64,000 nucleotides of DNA, from the NCBI RefSeq assembly GCF_031458235.1, contig NZ_JAVDYB010000001.1, positions 8,333,001 through 8,397,000 on the forward strand. Direction: 5' to 3'. Source of the stretch: Catenuloplanes atrovinosus (GTDB taxonomy: Bacteria; Actinomycetota; Actinomycetes; Mycobacteriales; Micromonosporaceae). A model generated the notes under the pieces. It saw only the letters and a program-made list of their open reading frames with translations, was not told where the DNA came from and ran no database searches. Positions within the stretch are counted from its first letter, which is position 1, and each line of letters starts with the position of its first letter. Both the position numbers and the translations under genes were made by a program. Below, in pieces: positions 9,364-17,467 of this stretch.

Positions 9364-9495
9364 CCCGGATGTGCCCCCGGCGGGGCCGCCGGCCACCCGC
9401 GTGCGGCGGGTGACCCGCAGCATCGCCGGCCGAACACCGCCTCACCCCCACGGCGGCCGTGCGCCGCCCGAGGCACCGGATCCAGGAGGTCCGCC

Positions 9496-11022
9496 CTGAA
9501 ACTTGAACTGCGTGGCATCACCAAGCGGTTCGGTGACCTGGTCGCCAACGACCACATCGACCTGACGGTGGAGCCGGGAGAGATCCACGCCCTGCTGGGC
9601 GAGAACGGCGCGGGCAAGTCGACGCTGATGAACGTGCTCTACGGGCTGCTGCAGCCGGACGAGGGCGAGATCGTCGTCGACGGGAAGCCCGTGCAGATCA
9701 AGGGACCGCGGGACGCGATCGCGGCCGGCATCGGCATGGTGCACCAGCACTTCATGCTGGTCCCGGTCTTCGACGTGGCGGAGAACGTGATGCTCGGCGC
9801 CGAGCAGGTCAAGGGCGGCCGGCTGGGCTGGCTGGACCGCCGCCGGGCGCGCAAGGAGATCAAGGAGGTCTCCGAGCGGTACGGCCTGCGCGTCGACCCG
9901 GACGCGCTGGTCGAGAACCTGCCGGTCGGCGTGCAGCAGCGCGTCGAGATCATCAAGGCGCTGACCCGCAACGTCGACCTGCTGATCCTGGACGAGCCGA
10001 CCGCCGTGCTCACGCCGCAGGAGACCGAGGAACTCCTCGCGGTGATGCGCACGCTCAAGGAGTCCGGCAAGTCGATCGTCTTCATCACCCACAAGCTCCA
10101 GGAGGTGAAGGCGATCGCCGACCGGATCACCGTGATCCGGCGCGGCCGGACGGTCGGCACCGCCTCCCCGGAGGCGAGCAAGGACGAGTTGGCCGCGCTG
10201 ATGGTCGGCCGCGACGTCGTGCTGGAGGTGCGCAAGCAGCCGGCGACGCCGGGCGACGCGGTGCTGGAGGTGTCCGGGCTGACGGTCCGCGACGACCGGG
10301 GCACCGTGCAGGTCGCCGGCGTGGACCTGACCGTGCGGGCCGGCGAGGTGCTGGGCATCGCGGGCGTGCAGGGCAACGGCCAGACCGAGCTGATCGAGGC
10401 CATCATGGGCCTGCGCGAGATCGAGGCGGGCACGGTCGCGCTGGCCGGTGCGCCGCTGGCCGGTCGGTCCACCAAGCAGGTGCTCCGGGCCGGCGTCGGC
10501 TACGTGCCGGAGGACCGCAGCGTGGACGGCGTGGTCAAGGAGTTCAGCGTCGCGGAGAACCTGGTGCTGGACCTCTACGACGTGGAGCCGTACGCGAGGG
10601 GCATGGTGCTGCGGCCGGACCGGATCGCGGCCAACGCCACCGAGCGGATCGAGCGGTTCGACGTGCGCACGCCGTCCGCGGAGGCGCCGGTCGGCACGCT
10701 CTCCGGCGGCAACCAGCAGAAGGTGATCGTGGCGCGGGAGATGTCCCGGCCGCTGAAGCTGCTCGTCGCCTGCCAGCCGACCCGCGGCGTGGACGTCGGG
10801 TCGATCGAGTTCATCCACGCGCAGATCGTGCACGAGCGGGACATCGGCACCGGCGTGCTGCTGGTCTCCAGCGAACTGGACGAGGTCATCGGGCTCGCGG
10901 ACCGGATCGCGGTCATGTACCGCGGACGAATCCTGGCGATCGTCGGCCCGGACACCCCCGTAGAGAAGATCGGCCTGCTGATGGCCGGCGTCACGGACGA
11001 GCCCGTTGAGGATGCGGAATGA
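9496..11022 (+). CDS. Nucleoside ABC transporter, double ATP-binding protein (NupA/YufO type)
   Basis: A 508-aa cytoplasmic ATPase with two ABC domains. Domain 1 has Walker [10 protein letters not shown], signature [11 protein letters not shown] and Walker [10 protein letters not shown]. Domain 2 has an altered Walker A (GVQGNGQTE), signature LSGGNQQKV and Walker [11 protein letters not shown], the asymmetric pattern known for sugar/nucleoside importers. The probable start is CTG at 9496: it follows AGGAGG by 6 nt and gives the expected N-terminus [17 protein letters not shown]. The first GTG at 9568 would delete the first beta strands before Walker A. The stop overlaps the first 74-bp repeat unit (ATGA at 11019). 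Confidence 0.92.
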   Translation: MKLELRGITKRFGDLVANDHIDLTVEPGEIHALLGENGAGKSTLMNVLYGLLQPDEGEIVVDGKPVQIKGPRDAIAAGIGMVHQHFMLVPVFDVAENVMLGAEQVKGGRLGWLDRRRARKEIKEVSERYGLRVDPDALVENLPVGVQQRVEIIKALTRNVDLLILDEPTAVLTPQETEELLAVMRTLKESGKSIVFITHKLQEVKAIADRITVIRRGRTVGTASPEASKDELAALMVGRDVVLEVRKQPATPGDAVLEVSGLTVRDDRGTVQVAGVDLTVRAGEVLGIAGVQGNGQTELIEAIMGLREIEAGTVALAGAPLAGRSTKQVLRAGVGYVPEDRSVDGVVKEFSVAENLVLDLYDVEPYARGMVLRPDRIAANATERIERFDVRTPSAEAPVGTLSGGNQQKVIVAREMSRPLKLLVACQPTRGVDVGSIEFIHAQIVHERDIGTGVLLVSSELDEVIGLADRIAVMYRGRILAIVGPDTPVEKIGLLMAGVTDEPVEDAE

Positions 11023-11096
11023 GCGTGCTTGCGAGCGAATCATCGGCTCAGCGCCGACCACGCTGGAATCGGAACGTCGCAGGGAGCCCGGCATGA
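11019..11096 (+). repeat. 74-bp ATGA-to-ATGA repeat, copy 1 (encodes a 25-aa mini-ORF)
   Basis: It begins at the ATGA that overlaps the ATPase stop and ends at the ATGA that starts the permease gene. The first 41 nt match copies 2 and 3 with one mismatch each; the remaining 33 nt diverge. The frame MSVLASES...QRRP...SPA is 25 residues and closes with a TGA overlapping the permease ATG at 11093. A ribosome-binding site for the permease (AGGGAG) is supplied by the variable part. Confidence 0.85.
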
Positions 11097-12310
11097 GCAC
11101 TGAGGCCCCTGAAAAGCCGCGGGAGAGGTCGGCGGCGAGCGTCGTCCAGGCGATCTGGTCGGCGAACACGGTCACGGTGACCGTGCTGGCGATCGTGGCG
11201 GCGCTGCTGATCGGCGCCGTGCTGATCATCGTGTCGGATCCGGACGTGCTGGCCACCTACGGCTACTTCACGGCGCGGCCGTCGGACGCGCTGACCGGCA
11301 GCTGGGAACTGGTCAGCGAGGCGTACGCGAACCTGTTCAAGGGTGCCATCTTCGACCCGGAGGCGGCGTCGGTCACGGCCGCGTTCCGGCCGATCTCGGA
11401 GACGCTCACCTACGCGGCGCCGATCGTGTTCACCGGGCTCGCGGTCACGCTGGCGTTCCGTGGCGGCCTGTTCAACATCGGCGCGCAGGGCCAGGCCGTG
11501 ATGGGCACGATCCTGGCCGCGCTGGCCGGCTTCCTGATCCCGCTGCCGATCGGCGTGCACCTGGTGGTGGCGCTGGTCGCGGGCGCGGCCGGCGGCGCCT
11601 TCTGGGGCTTCCTCCCCGGCATCCTGAAGGCCCGGTTCGGCGCGCACGAGGTGATCACCTCGATCATGCTCAACTACATCGCCGGGCTGTTCCTGGGCTG
11701 GATCATCATGCAGGCCGGCGTGCACGACCCGAACCGGCAGGACGCGATCAGCAAGCCGGTGGACGCCTCCGCGCAGCTCCCGACGCTGCTCGGCGACCAG
11801 CGCGTGCACCTCGGCATCGTGCTGGCCGCGCTCGCCACCTGGGGCGTGTCCTGGCTGCTCAACCGGTCCACGTTCGGCTTCGAACTGCGCGCGGTCGGCG
11901 CCAACCCGGACGCGGCGCGGACCGCCGGGATCAGCGTGACCGGTACGTACACGATGCTGATGGTGGTCTCCGGCGGCCTGGCCGGACTGGGCGGCGCCAC
12001 GCAGCTGCTGGGCACCAGCTACTCGCTGAACCCGCTGGTGGCCGGCAACATCGGCTTCGACGGGCTGCTGGTCGCGCTGCTCGGGCGTGGCAAGCCGTGG
12101 GGGGTGCTGTGGGCCGCGATCCTGTTCGGCGCGCTGCGCGCCGGCGGCAACCGGATGCAGTCGTACGCCAGCGTGTCGCTGGAACTGGTCACCGTGCTGC
12201 AGGCGCTCATCGTCATCTTCATCGCGGCGCCCGCCCTGGTGAAGGCCATCTTCCGGCTCCGGGCCGCGCGCGCGGCCCGGCTGTCGACCAGCATCGCGAA
12301 GGGTTGGTGA
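11093..12310 (+). CDS. Nucleoside ABC transporter permease 1
   Basis: A 405-aa inner-membrane permease of the BMP/Nup (branched-chain-like) class with about nine hydrophobic segments. The family signature is clear: FTGLAVTLAFRGGLFNIGAQ (about residues 113-132), ARFGAHEVITSIMLNYIAG in the ATPase-coupling loop, and FGFELRAVGANPDAARTAGI. The ATG at 11093 has AGGGAG 6 nt upstream and overlaps the stop of the 25-aa repeat ORF. A frame extending upstream to 11006 merely reads the repeat in another phase. Pairs with permease 2 and the ATPase to form the channel. Confidence 0.92.
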   Translation: MSTEAPEKPRERSAASVVQAIWSANTVTVTVLAIVAALLIGAVLIIVSDPDVLATYGYFTARPSDALTGSWELVSEAYANLFKGAIFDPEAASVTAAFRPISETLTYAAPIVFTGLAVTLAFRGGLFNIGAQGQAVMGTILAALAGFLIPLPIGVHLVVALVAGAAGGAFWGFLPGILKARFGAHEVITSIMLNYIAGLFLGWIIMQAGVHDPNRQDAISKPVDASAQLPTLLGDQRVHLGIVLAALATWGVSWLLNRSTFGFELRAVGANPDAARTAGISVTGTYTMLMVVSGGLAGLGGATQLLGTSYSLNPLVAGNIGFDGLLVALLGRGKPWGVLWAAILFGALRAGGNRMQSYASVSLELVTVLQALIVIFIAAPALVKAIFRLRAARAARLSTSIAKGW

Positions 12311-12312
12311 CC

Positions 12313-13575
12313 ATGTCCACGACCCTTCTCACGGTGGACGATCTGGCGCCCGCGAAGTTCTGGACGCGCCAGCGCCGCAGCGGGGCCGTGCTGGCCGGCG
12401 TGGGCCTGGTGGCCGCGGTGGTGTTCGCGCTGCTGGCCGAGTCCGCGCCGGCCCGGTTCACGCTCAGCGAGGACGCCGAGGGCGCCGCGCTCAGCATCGA
12501 CGGCAAGGTCGGGGCGGCGCTGTTCGGCGTGATCACGGTCGTCGCGGGCGGGGCCCTGCTGGCCGGGGTGGCGCGGCGCTGGTTCAACGTGCTGCTCGCG
12601 GCCGGCGTGCTCGGCTTCGTGCTGTCGTTCCTCTGCTGGCAGGTGGCCGGCAGCTTCATGCCGCTGGTCGGCACCGCGAGCGGCTCGCTGGACCTGGCCG
12701 TGCCGCTGATCCTGGGCGCGCTCTGCGGCGTGCTCTGCGAGCGCACCGGCGTGGTGAACATCGGCATCGAGGGTCAGCTGCTGATGGGCGCGTTCGGCGC
12801 GGCGCTGGTCGGCACCATGACGGCGAGCGTCTGGCTGGGCGTGGTCGGCGCGATCGCCGGCAGCGTGCTCATCGCGGCGCTGCTGGCCGTGCTGGCGATC
12901 CGCTTCCTGGTGGACCAGGTGGTGATCGGCACGGTGCTGAACCTGCTGGCGCTGGGCGTCACCGGCTTCCTCTACGAGCGGCTGATGCAGACCGACGCGG
13001 CGTCGTTCAACACGCCGCCGCACATGGAGAACCTGCGCATCCCGGTGCTGGCGGACATCCCGCTGGTCGGTCCGGTGCTGTTCGACACCAGCCCGCTGGT
13101 CTACCTCGCGCTGATCCTGGTCGCGGTGATCCACTTCGGTCTCGGCCGCACCCGGTGGGGCCTGCGCACCCGCGCGGTCGGCGAGCACCCGACCGCGGCG
13201 GACACGGTGGGCATCCGGGTGCGCGGCACGCGGTACCTCAACGTGCTGCTCGGCGGCGTGGTGGCCGGGCTGGGCGGCGCGTTCTTCACGCTGGTGTCGA
13301 CCGGCGCGTTCGGCAAGAACATGACCGCGGGCGCCGGCTTCATCGCGCTCGCGGCGCTGATCTTCGGCGGGTTCCGGCCGGTGGGTGCGCTCTTCGCGGC
13401 GCTGTTCTTCGGCTTCGCGAACACGCTGGCGATCTACCTGAGCGCGATCGGCAGCCCGGTGCCGAGCCAGTTCCTGAACATGCTGCCGTACATCGCGACG
13501 ATCGTCGCGGTGGCCGGCCTGGTCGGCCGCGTGCGCGCTCCCGCCGCGGACGGCAAGCCCTACGTCACGAGCTAG
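12313..13575 (+). CDS. Nucleoside ABC transporter permease 2
   Basis: A 420-aa permease of the same family as its upstream neighbour, with about ten hydrophobic segments. Family motifs are CERTGVVNIGIEGQLLMGAF, IRFLVDQVVIGTVLNLLALG and RTRAVGEHPTAADTVGIRVR. The N-terminus has an extra hydrophobic pair before the first conserved segment, as is usual for the second permease of these operons. The start is either GTG 12307 or ATG 12313; the latter is reported, and both lie within a few bases of the permease 1 stop, giving tight coupling. A strong hairpin follows the stop. Confidence 0.9.
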   Translation: MSTTLLTVDDLAPAKFWTRQRRSGAVLAGVGLVAAVVFALLAESAPARFTLSEDAEGAALSIDGKVGAALFGVITVVAGGALLAGVARRWFNVLLAAGVLGFVLSFLCWQVAGSFMPLVGTASGSLDLAVPLILGALCGVLCERTGVVNIGIEGQLLMGAFGAALVGTMTASVWLGVVGAIAGSVLIAALLAVLAIRFLVDQVVIGTVLNLLALGVTGFLYERLMQTDAASFNTPPHMENLRIPVLADIPLVGPVLFDTSPLVYLALILVAVIHFGLGRTRWGLRTRAVGEHPTAADTVGIRVRGTRYLNVLLGGVVAGLGGAFFTLVSTGAFGKNMTAGAGFIALAALIFGGFRPVGALFAALFFGFANTLAIYLSAIGSPVPSQFLNMLPYIATIVAVAGLVGRVRAPAADGKPYVTS

Positions 13576-13586
13576 CGTTGCGGGTT

Positions 13587-13618
13587 CCCCGGGCGTCCAT
13601 GGGTATGGACGCCCGGGG
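13587..13618 (+). terminator. Hairpin terminator after the permease genes
   Basis: A perfect 14-bp stem, CCCCGGGCGTCCAT / ATGGACGCCCGGGG, with a GGGT tetraloop follows the permease 2 stop by 11 bp and precedes the cytidine deaminase gene. It may terminate the transporter transcript or allow partial read-through into the catabolic genes. Confidence 0.8.
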
Positions 13619-13652
13619 ACCGTGCGCATACGTCAGGATTGAGGGCGTGACT

Positions 13653-14354
13653 ATGGAGATCAACTGGCCCGAGCTGCGTGCCGCCGCCGTCGAGGTGATG
13701 CAGCGGGCGTACGCGCCCTACTCGCGCTTCCCGGTCGGCGCGGCCGCGCTGGTGGACGACGGCCGGGTGATCGTCGGCTGCAACGTGGAGAACGCGGGGT
13801 ACGGCGTGGCGCTCTGCGCGGAGTGCGGCGTGGTCTCCCAGCTGCACGCCGGCGGCGGCGGGCGGATCGTGGCGCTCTCCTGCGTGGACGCGACCGGCCA
13901 GCCGATCATGCCGTGCGGCCGGTGCCGCCAGCTGCTGTGGGAGAACGGCGGGCCGAACTGCCTGGTCGAGGCATACCCGCGGCCGCTGACCATGGACGAG
14001 CTGATGCCGCACGGCTTCGGCCCGGCGGATCTGGCCGTGGTGACCAGCTCGCCGGCCCCGAGCGTGCCGGTGCGGCTGTCGAAGTGGATCGGGCAGGGCA
14101 CCGTCTTCGTCCACCCGGAGCTGGACGGCGGCAAGCAGGTGTGGACCGGCTACTGGGACCGCTCCAGCGGCGCCGAGGAGTCCGAGCGCGCCGGAATCCT
14201 GGAGGAGGGCCCGATCTGGCGGGACACCGAGGAGGGTGTCCGGTGGGGCCGGGCGCGGACGCCGCGGGTGATCGTGGTGGACGCGGAGGGCGCGATGTCG
14301 TGGGCGGGCGAGGGTGACCCGCCGGCGGCGTTCAACGAGGGGATTCCGGCATGA
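13653..14354 (+). CDS. cdd: Cytidine deaminase with a C-terminal extension
   Basis: A 233-aa enzyme deaminating cytidine/deoxycytidine to uridine/deoxyuridine. The zinc site of the homotetrameric type is intact: CAE at residues 55-57 (Cys55 ligand, Glu57 proton shuttle) and PCGRC (Cys88, Cys91). The catalytic domain ends near residue 130, the usual full length. About 100 further residues (RLSKWIGQGTVFVHPELDGG ... RARTPRVIVVDAEGAMSWAG) are not part of the standard fold. ATG 13653 is preceded by GAGGG at a normal distance. Its stop overlaps the ATG of repeat copy 2. It feeds the deoA step downstream. Confidence 0.92.
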   Translation: MEINWPELRAAAVEVMQRAYAPYSRFPVGAAALVDDGRVIVGCNVENAGYGVALCAECGVVSQLHAGGGGRIVALSCVDATGQPIMPCGRCRQLLWENGGPNCLVEAYPRPLTMDELMPHGFGPADLAVVTSSPAPSVPVRLSKWIGQGTVFVHPELDGGKQVWTGYWDRSSGAEESERAGILEEGPIWRDTEEGVRWGRARTPRVIVVDAEGAMSWAGEGDPPAAFNEGIPA

Positions 14355-14428
14355 GCGAGCTTGCGAGCGAATCATTGGCTCAGCGCCGACCACACGGATA
14401 CGCCAGCGGTAAGGATGATCCGGCATGA
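14351..14428 (+). repeat. 74-bp ATGA-to-ATGA repeat, copy 2 (25-aa mini-ORF)
   Basis: It opens at the ATGA overlapping the cdd stop and closes at the ATGA that opens copy 3, exactly 74 bp later. The frame starts MSELASESLAQRRP, has 25 residues and ends in GGCATGA. It is in tandem with copy 3. One base (T at the TCATTGG position) differs from the conserved 41-nt core. Confidence 0.85.
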
Positions 14429-14502
14429 GCGAGCTTGCGAGCGAATCATCGGCTCAGCGCCGACCGTACGGATACCGCACCCGGAAGGACGGTTCGGCAT
14501 GA
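14425..14502 (+). repeat. 74-bp ATGA-to-ATGA repeat, copy 3 (25-aa mini-ORF)
   Basis: Tandem neighbour of copy 2. The frame starts MSELASESSAQRRP, has 25 residues, and its TGA overlaps the ATG of the thymidine phosphorylase gene (14499). The core is identical to the consensus; the variable part carries the GGAAGGA ribosome-binding site used by that gene. Confidence 0.85.
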
Positions 14503-15806
14503 GCATCACGGCGATCGAGGTCATCCGGGCCAAGCGGGACGGTGGCGTGCTGAGTGACGCGCAGATCGACTGGGTGATCGACGCGTACACCCGGGGCGTG
14601 GTCGCGGACGAGCAGATGTCCGCACTGGCCATGGCGATCCTGCTGCGTGGCATGACCGGGGCGGAGATCGCGCGCTGGACCGCCGCGATGATCGCCAGCG
14701 GCGAGCGGCTGGACCTGAGCGCGGCCGGCCGGCCGACCGCGGACAAGCACTCCACCGGTGGCGTCGGCGACAAGATCACGTTGCCGCTCACGCCGCTGGT
14801 GGCCGCGTGCGGCGTGGCGGTGCCGCAGCTGTCCGGCCGGGGTCTCGGCCACACCGGCGGCACGCTGGACAAGCTGGAGTCGATCCCGGGCTGGCGGGCC
14901 CGGCTGAGCAACGAGGAGTTCCGCACCCAGCTGCGCGACGTGGGCGCGGTGATCTGCGCGGCCGGCGACGGGCTGGCGCCGGCGGACCGCAAGCTCTACG
15001 CGTTGCGCGATGTGACCGGCACGGTGGAGGCGATCCCGCTGATCGCGAGTTCCATCATGAGCAAGAAGATCGCCGAGGGCACCGGCGCGCTGGTGCTGGA
15101 CGTGAAGGTCGGCTCCGGCGCGTTCATGAAGAACCTGGACGACGCGCGCGAGCTGGCCCGCACCATGGTGGAGCTCGGCGGCGCGCACGGCGTGAACACG
15201 GTGGCGGTGCTGACCGACATGTCGGTGCCGCTCGGCCTGGCGGTCGGCAACGCGGTCGAGGTCGAGGAGTCGGTCGAGGTGCTGGCCGGCGGCGGACCGG
15301 CGGACGTGGTGGAGCTGACGCTGATCCTGGCCCGGGAGATGCTGGCGGCGGCCGGCCGCACCGACGTGGATCCGGCGGACGCGCTGGCCGGGGGCCGGGC
15401 GATGGACCGCTGGCGGGAGATGATCCGCGCGCAGGGCGGCGACCCGGACGCGCCGCTGCCGGTGGCGCCGGAGATCGAGACGCTGACCGCCGACGCGGAC
15501 GGGTACGTGACCGCGATGGACGCGTACGACATCGGGGTGGCCGCCTGGCGGCTCGGCGCGGGCCGGGCGCGCAAGGAGGACGCGGTCAGCGCGGGCGCCG
15601 GGATCGTGCTGAAGGTGAAGCCCGGCGACCCGGTGCGGCGCGGCCAGCCGCTGCTGGAGCTGCGCGCCGACGACCCGGCGCGGATCGAGTCGGCCCGCGA
15701 ACTGGCGCGCGGTGCGATTGCCATCGCCGGCCGGCCGGCGGAGCGCTCGCCGCTCATCATTGAGCGGATTGGACTCCCCATGGTGCGGACGTCGCTGACC
15801 AGCTAA
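14499..15806 (+). CDS. deoA: Thymidine phosphorylase
   Basis: A 435-aa pyrimidine-nucleoside phosphorylase that splits thymidine/deoxyuridine with phosphate into base and deoxyribose-1-phosphate. The family signature GRGLGHTGGTLDKLESIPG is present, as is the phosphate-binding KHSTGGVGDK. The C-terminal alpha/beta domain has the AGxGIVLKVKPGDPVRRGQPL pattern. Length matches the family. ATG 14499 has GGAAGGA upstream and overlaps the stop of repeat copy 3. The neighbouring transporter and cytidine deaminase make a complete uptake and breakdown route; the sugar phosphate would be handled by deoC located near 42 kb. Confidence 0.96.
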   Translation: MSITAIEVIRAKRDGGVLSDAQIDWVIDAYTRGVVADEQMSALAMAILLRGMTGAEIARWTAAMIASGERLDLSAAGRPTADKHSTGGVGDKITLPLTPLVAACGVAVPQLSGRGLGHTGGTLDKLESIPGWRARLSNEEFRTQLRDVGAVICAAGDGLAPADRKLYALRDVTGTVEAIPLIASSIMSKKIAEGTGALVLDVKVGSGAFMKNLDDARELARTMVELGGAHGVNTVAVLTDMSVPLGLAVGNAVEVEESVEVLAGGGPADVVELTLILAREMLAAAGRTDVDPADALAGGRAMDRWREMIRAQGGDPDAPLPVAPEIETLTADADGYVTAMDAYDIGVAAWRLGAGRARKEDAVSAGAGIVLKVKPGDPVRRGQPLLELRADDPARIESARELARGAIAIAGRPAERSPLIIERIGLPMVRTSLTS

Positions 15807-15902
15807 GGTTTCCGGCCGAGAGCATTGGGGTGCTGTGTCGACAGTCCCGGCGATGTGTACCGCGGGTGGGGGAGCGCCGGTGGGGTCGCCGGGCAGGACG
15901 CG

Positions 15903-16598
15903 ATGGGGAAGGATGCTGTGGTCCTAGCCGTTCCCGACCCCCAGGCGGTACGCGCGGCCAGTCTCGAGGAGCTGCGCCGGCTGCGGTTGCCGTTGCCGCC
16001 GGACGGGTTTCCGTTGGTGTGGGAGCCTGGCGACGAGGTGGAGCTGCGCCCCACCGATCAGGTGGAGGCCCGCGCCGCCATCCTGCACGTCGTGCTGGCC
16101 CGCTGTTTCGGGATGCCGCCGGACGCCGCGATGAGCTGGCTGCTCGGGTCGCATCTGGTGGAGAGCGTCACCGGCCCGGAGTGGCAGTTCGTGATGGGTG
16201 GGCGCGGCGACCACCGGTCGTTCGTGCTGCACCACGACGCGGTCTTCGCGCTGGCCTGGGTGTTGGGCCTGACCAAGCACCTGGACCCGATGGAGCCGCC
16301 GGACGGGCGCCTGATGGGCCTGTTGCCGAACCTCGCGGCCGGGGAGACGTACCGGCAGTGGCGGTCCCGCACGCTGGTCGCGCCGCGGGACGCGGTGGAG
16401 GCCGCGGCCCTGCTCGACCTCTACTACTGCCTGGACTACGCGTACCTGGAGGCGGAGCGGCTCGGGCTGCCGTCGCCCGGCGCGATCGACGCGAACGCGA
16501 TCGGGCAGCGGCGCTGGGCGCTGGAATGGGCGATCGTGTTCCGCGGGCCGTACCACGAGCCGCCGGTCGGCTGGGAGGAGATCGACCTGTCAGTCTGA
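15903..16598 (+). CDS. DUF4272 domain protein
   Basis: A 231-aa cytoplasmic protein of unknown function. The core (about residues 45-225) fits DUF4272: EARAAILHVVLARCFGMPPD, a helix ending SWLLGSHLVESVTGPEW, HHDAVFALAWVLGLTKHLDP, and the final NAIGQRRWALEWAI. No catalytic motif or membrane segment is visible. The start is uncertain: ATG 15903 is used, but GTG 15918 has a better-placed GGAAGG. The stop overlaps the convergent methyltransferase gene by 9 bp. Nothing ties it functionally to nucleoside salvage beyond position. Confidence 0.75.
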   Translation: MGKDAVVLAVPDPQAVRAASLEELRRLRLPLPPDGFPLVWEPGDEVELRPTDQVEARAAILHVVLARCFGMPPDAAMSWLLGSHLVESVTGPEWQFVMGGRGDHRSFVLHHDAVFALAWVLGLTKHLDPMEPPDGRLMGLLPNLAAGETYRQWRSRTLVAPRDAVEAAALLDLYYCLDYAYLEAERLGLPSPGAIDANAIGQRRWALEWAIVFRGPYHEPPVGWEEIDLSV

Positions 16599-17408
16599 CG
16601 GCCGCCACGTGCCGATGCGCACCGCCGCGGTCACGGTCGCGGGACCGGTCGCGCCGGCGTGCGCATGCCACGCGCTGGGCCCCATGCCGACCACGGCGGC
16701 GACCTCGGCCGCGGTCAGCGTGAGCGTCCGCCGGTGCGTGCCCGCGGCCGTCTCGGTGAAGTGGCCGCCCAGGCCGCGGGCGATCTTCTCCGGCTTGTCC
16801 GGGTCCACGCGGAGCAGGCCCAGCGCGTCGACCAGCTCGCCCAGGTGGTCCGGCTCCGGCGTGACCACCAGCAGCCGCCCGTCCGGCCTCAGCACCCGCC
16901 GGAACTCCGCGCCGTTGCGCGGCGCGAACACGTTCAGCACCAGGCCGGCCGCGCCGTCCGCCAGCGGCAGCCGCTGCCAGGTGTCGGCCAGCGCGGCCGG
17001 GACCCGCCGGGCCGCGCGCCGCAGCGCCGGCTTGGACACGTCGAGCGCCAGGCCCGCGACCCCCGGCAGGCACGCCAGCACGCCGGCCAGGTGCCGGCCG
17101 GTCCCGGCGCCGGCGTCCACCACCAGACCCGCACCGGGGTACGCCGTGCGCGCGGCCTCGGCGAGCGCGTCCACCACGAAGTCGTAGTGGCCCGCGCCGA
17201 GGAACTCCTCGCGCGCCGCCACCATCTCCGCGGTGTCCCCCGAATGGGGAGTGCGGCCGGTGGCGAGGTTCACGTACCCCTGCCGCGCCACGTCGAAGGC
17301 GTGCCCGGCCGGGCAGCGCAGCGCGTTCCCGCCCAGCGTGAGCGGGGTGCCGGAGCCGCGGGCGGCGCAGACCGGACAGCGCAGCGCGGCGATCACGGAG
17401 GCGTTCAA
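16590..17408 (-). CDS. 23S rRNA (guanine-N1) methyltransferase, RlmA/TlrB type
   Basis: A 272-aa methyltransferase. The N-terminal zinc finger (LRCPVC ... LRCPAGHAFDVARQGYVNL) and the SAM-binding motif VVDAGAGTGRHLAGVL (about residues 97-112) are typical of RlmA. In Gram-positive bacteria the RlmA(II)/TlrB branch methylates G748 of 23S rRNA and gives tylosin resistance; the branch cannot be separated by eye here. The start is taken as TTG 17408, giving the family-typical short N-terminus LNASVIAALRCPVC; GTG 17396 is possible. It is divergent from the adenosine deaminase gene with about 60 bp between them. Confidence 0.88.
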   Translation of the reverse strand: MNASVIAALRCPVCAARGSGTPLTLGGNALRCPAGHAFDVARQGYVNLATGRTPHSGDTAEMVAAREEFLGAGHYDFVVDALAEAARTAYPGAGLVVDAGAGTGRHLAGVLACLPGVAGLALDVSKPALRRAARRVPAALADTWQRLPLADGAAGLVLNVFAPRNGAEFRRVLRPDGRLLVVTPEPDHLGELVDALGLLRVDPDKPEKIARGLGGHFTETAAGTHRRTLTLTAAEVAAVVGMGPSAWHAHAGATGPATVTAAVRIGTWRPSD

Positions 17409-17467
17409 TACCGGGCTTTTTCCTCTCGGACACGTGCGACGGCCCCGCCGGGCACTAATGTCTCTCC

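Noticed and set aside
9496-9568. Start of the transporter ATPase at GTG 9568
   Set aside because: It would remove the first strands before Walker A and has no ribosome-binding site; CTG 9496 has both.
11006-11092. Extended N-terminus of permease 1 (start at 11006)
   Set aside because: That stretch is the 74-bp repeat read in another phase; the ATG at 11093 has the ribosome-binding site and the family-typical start.
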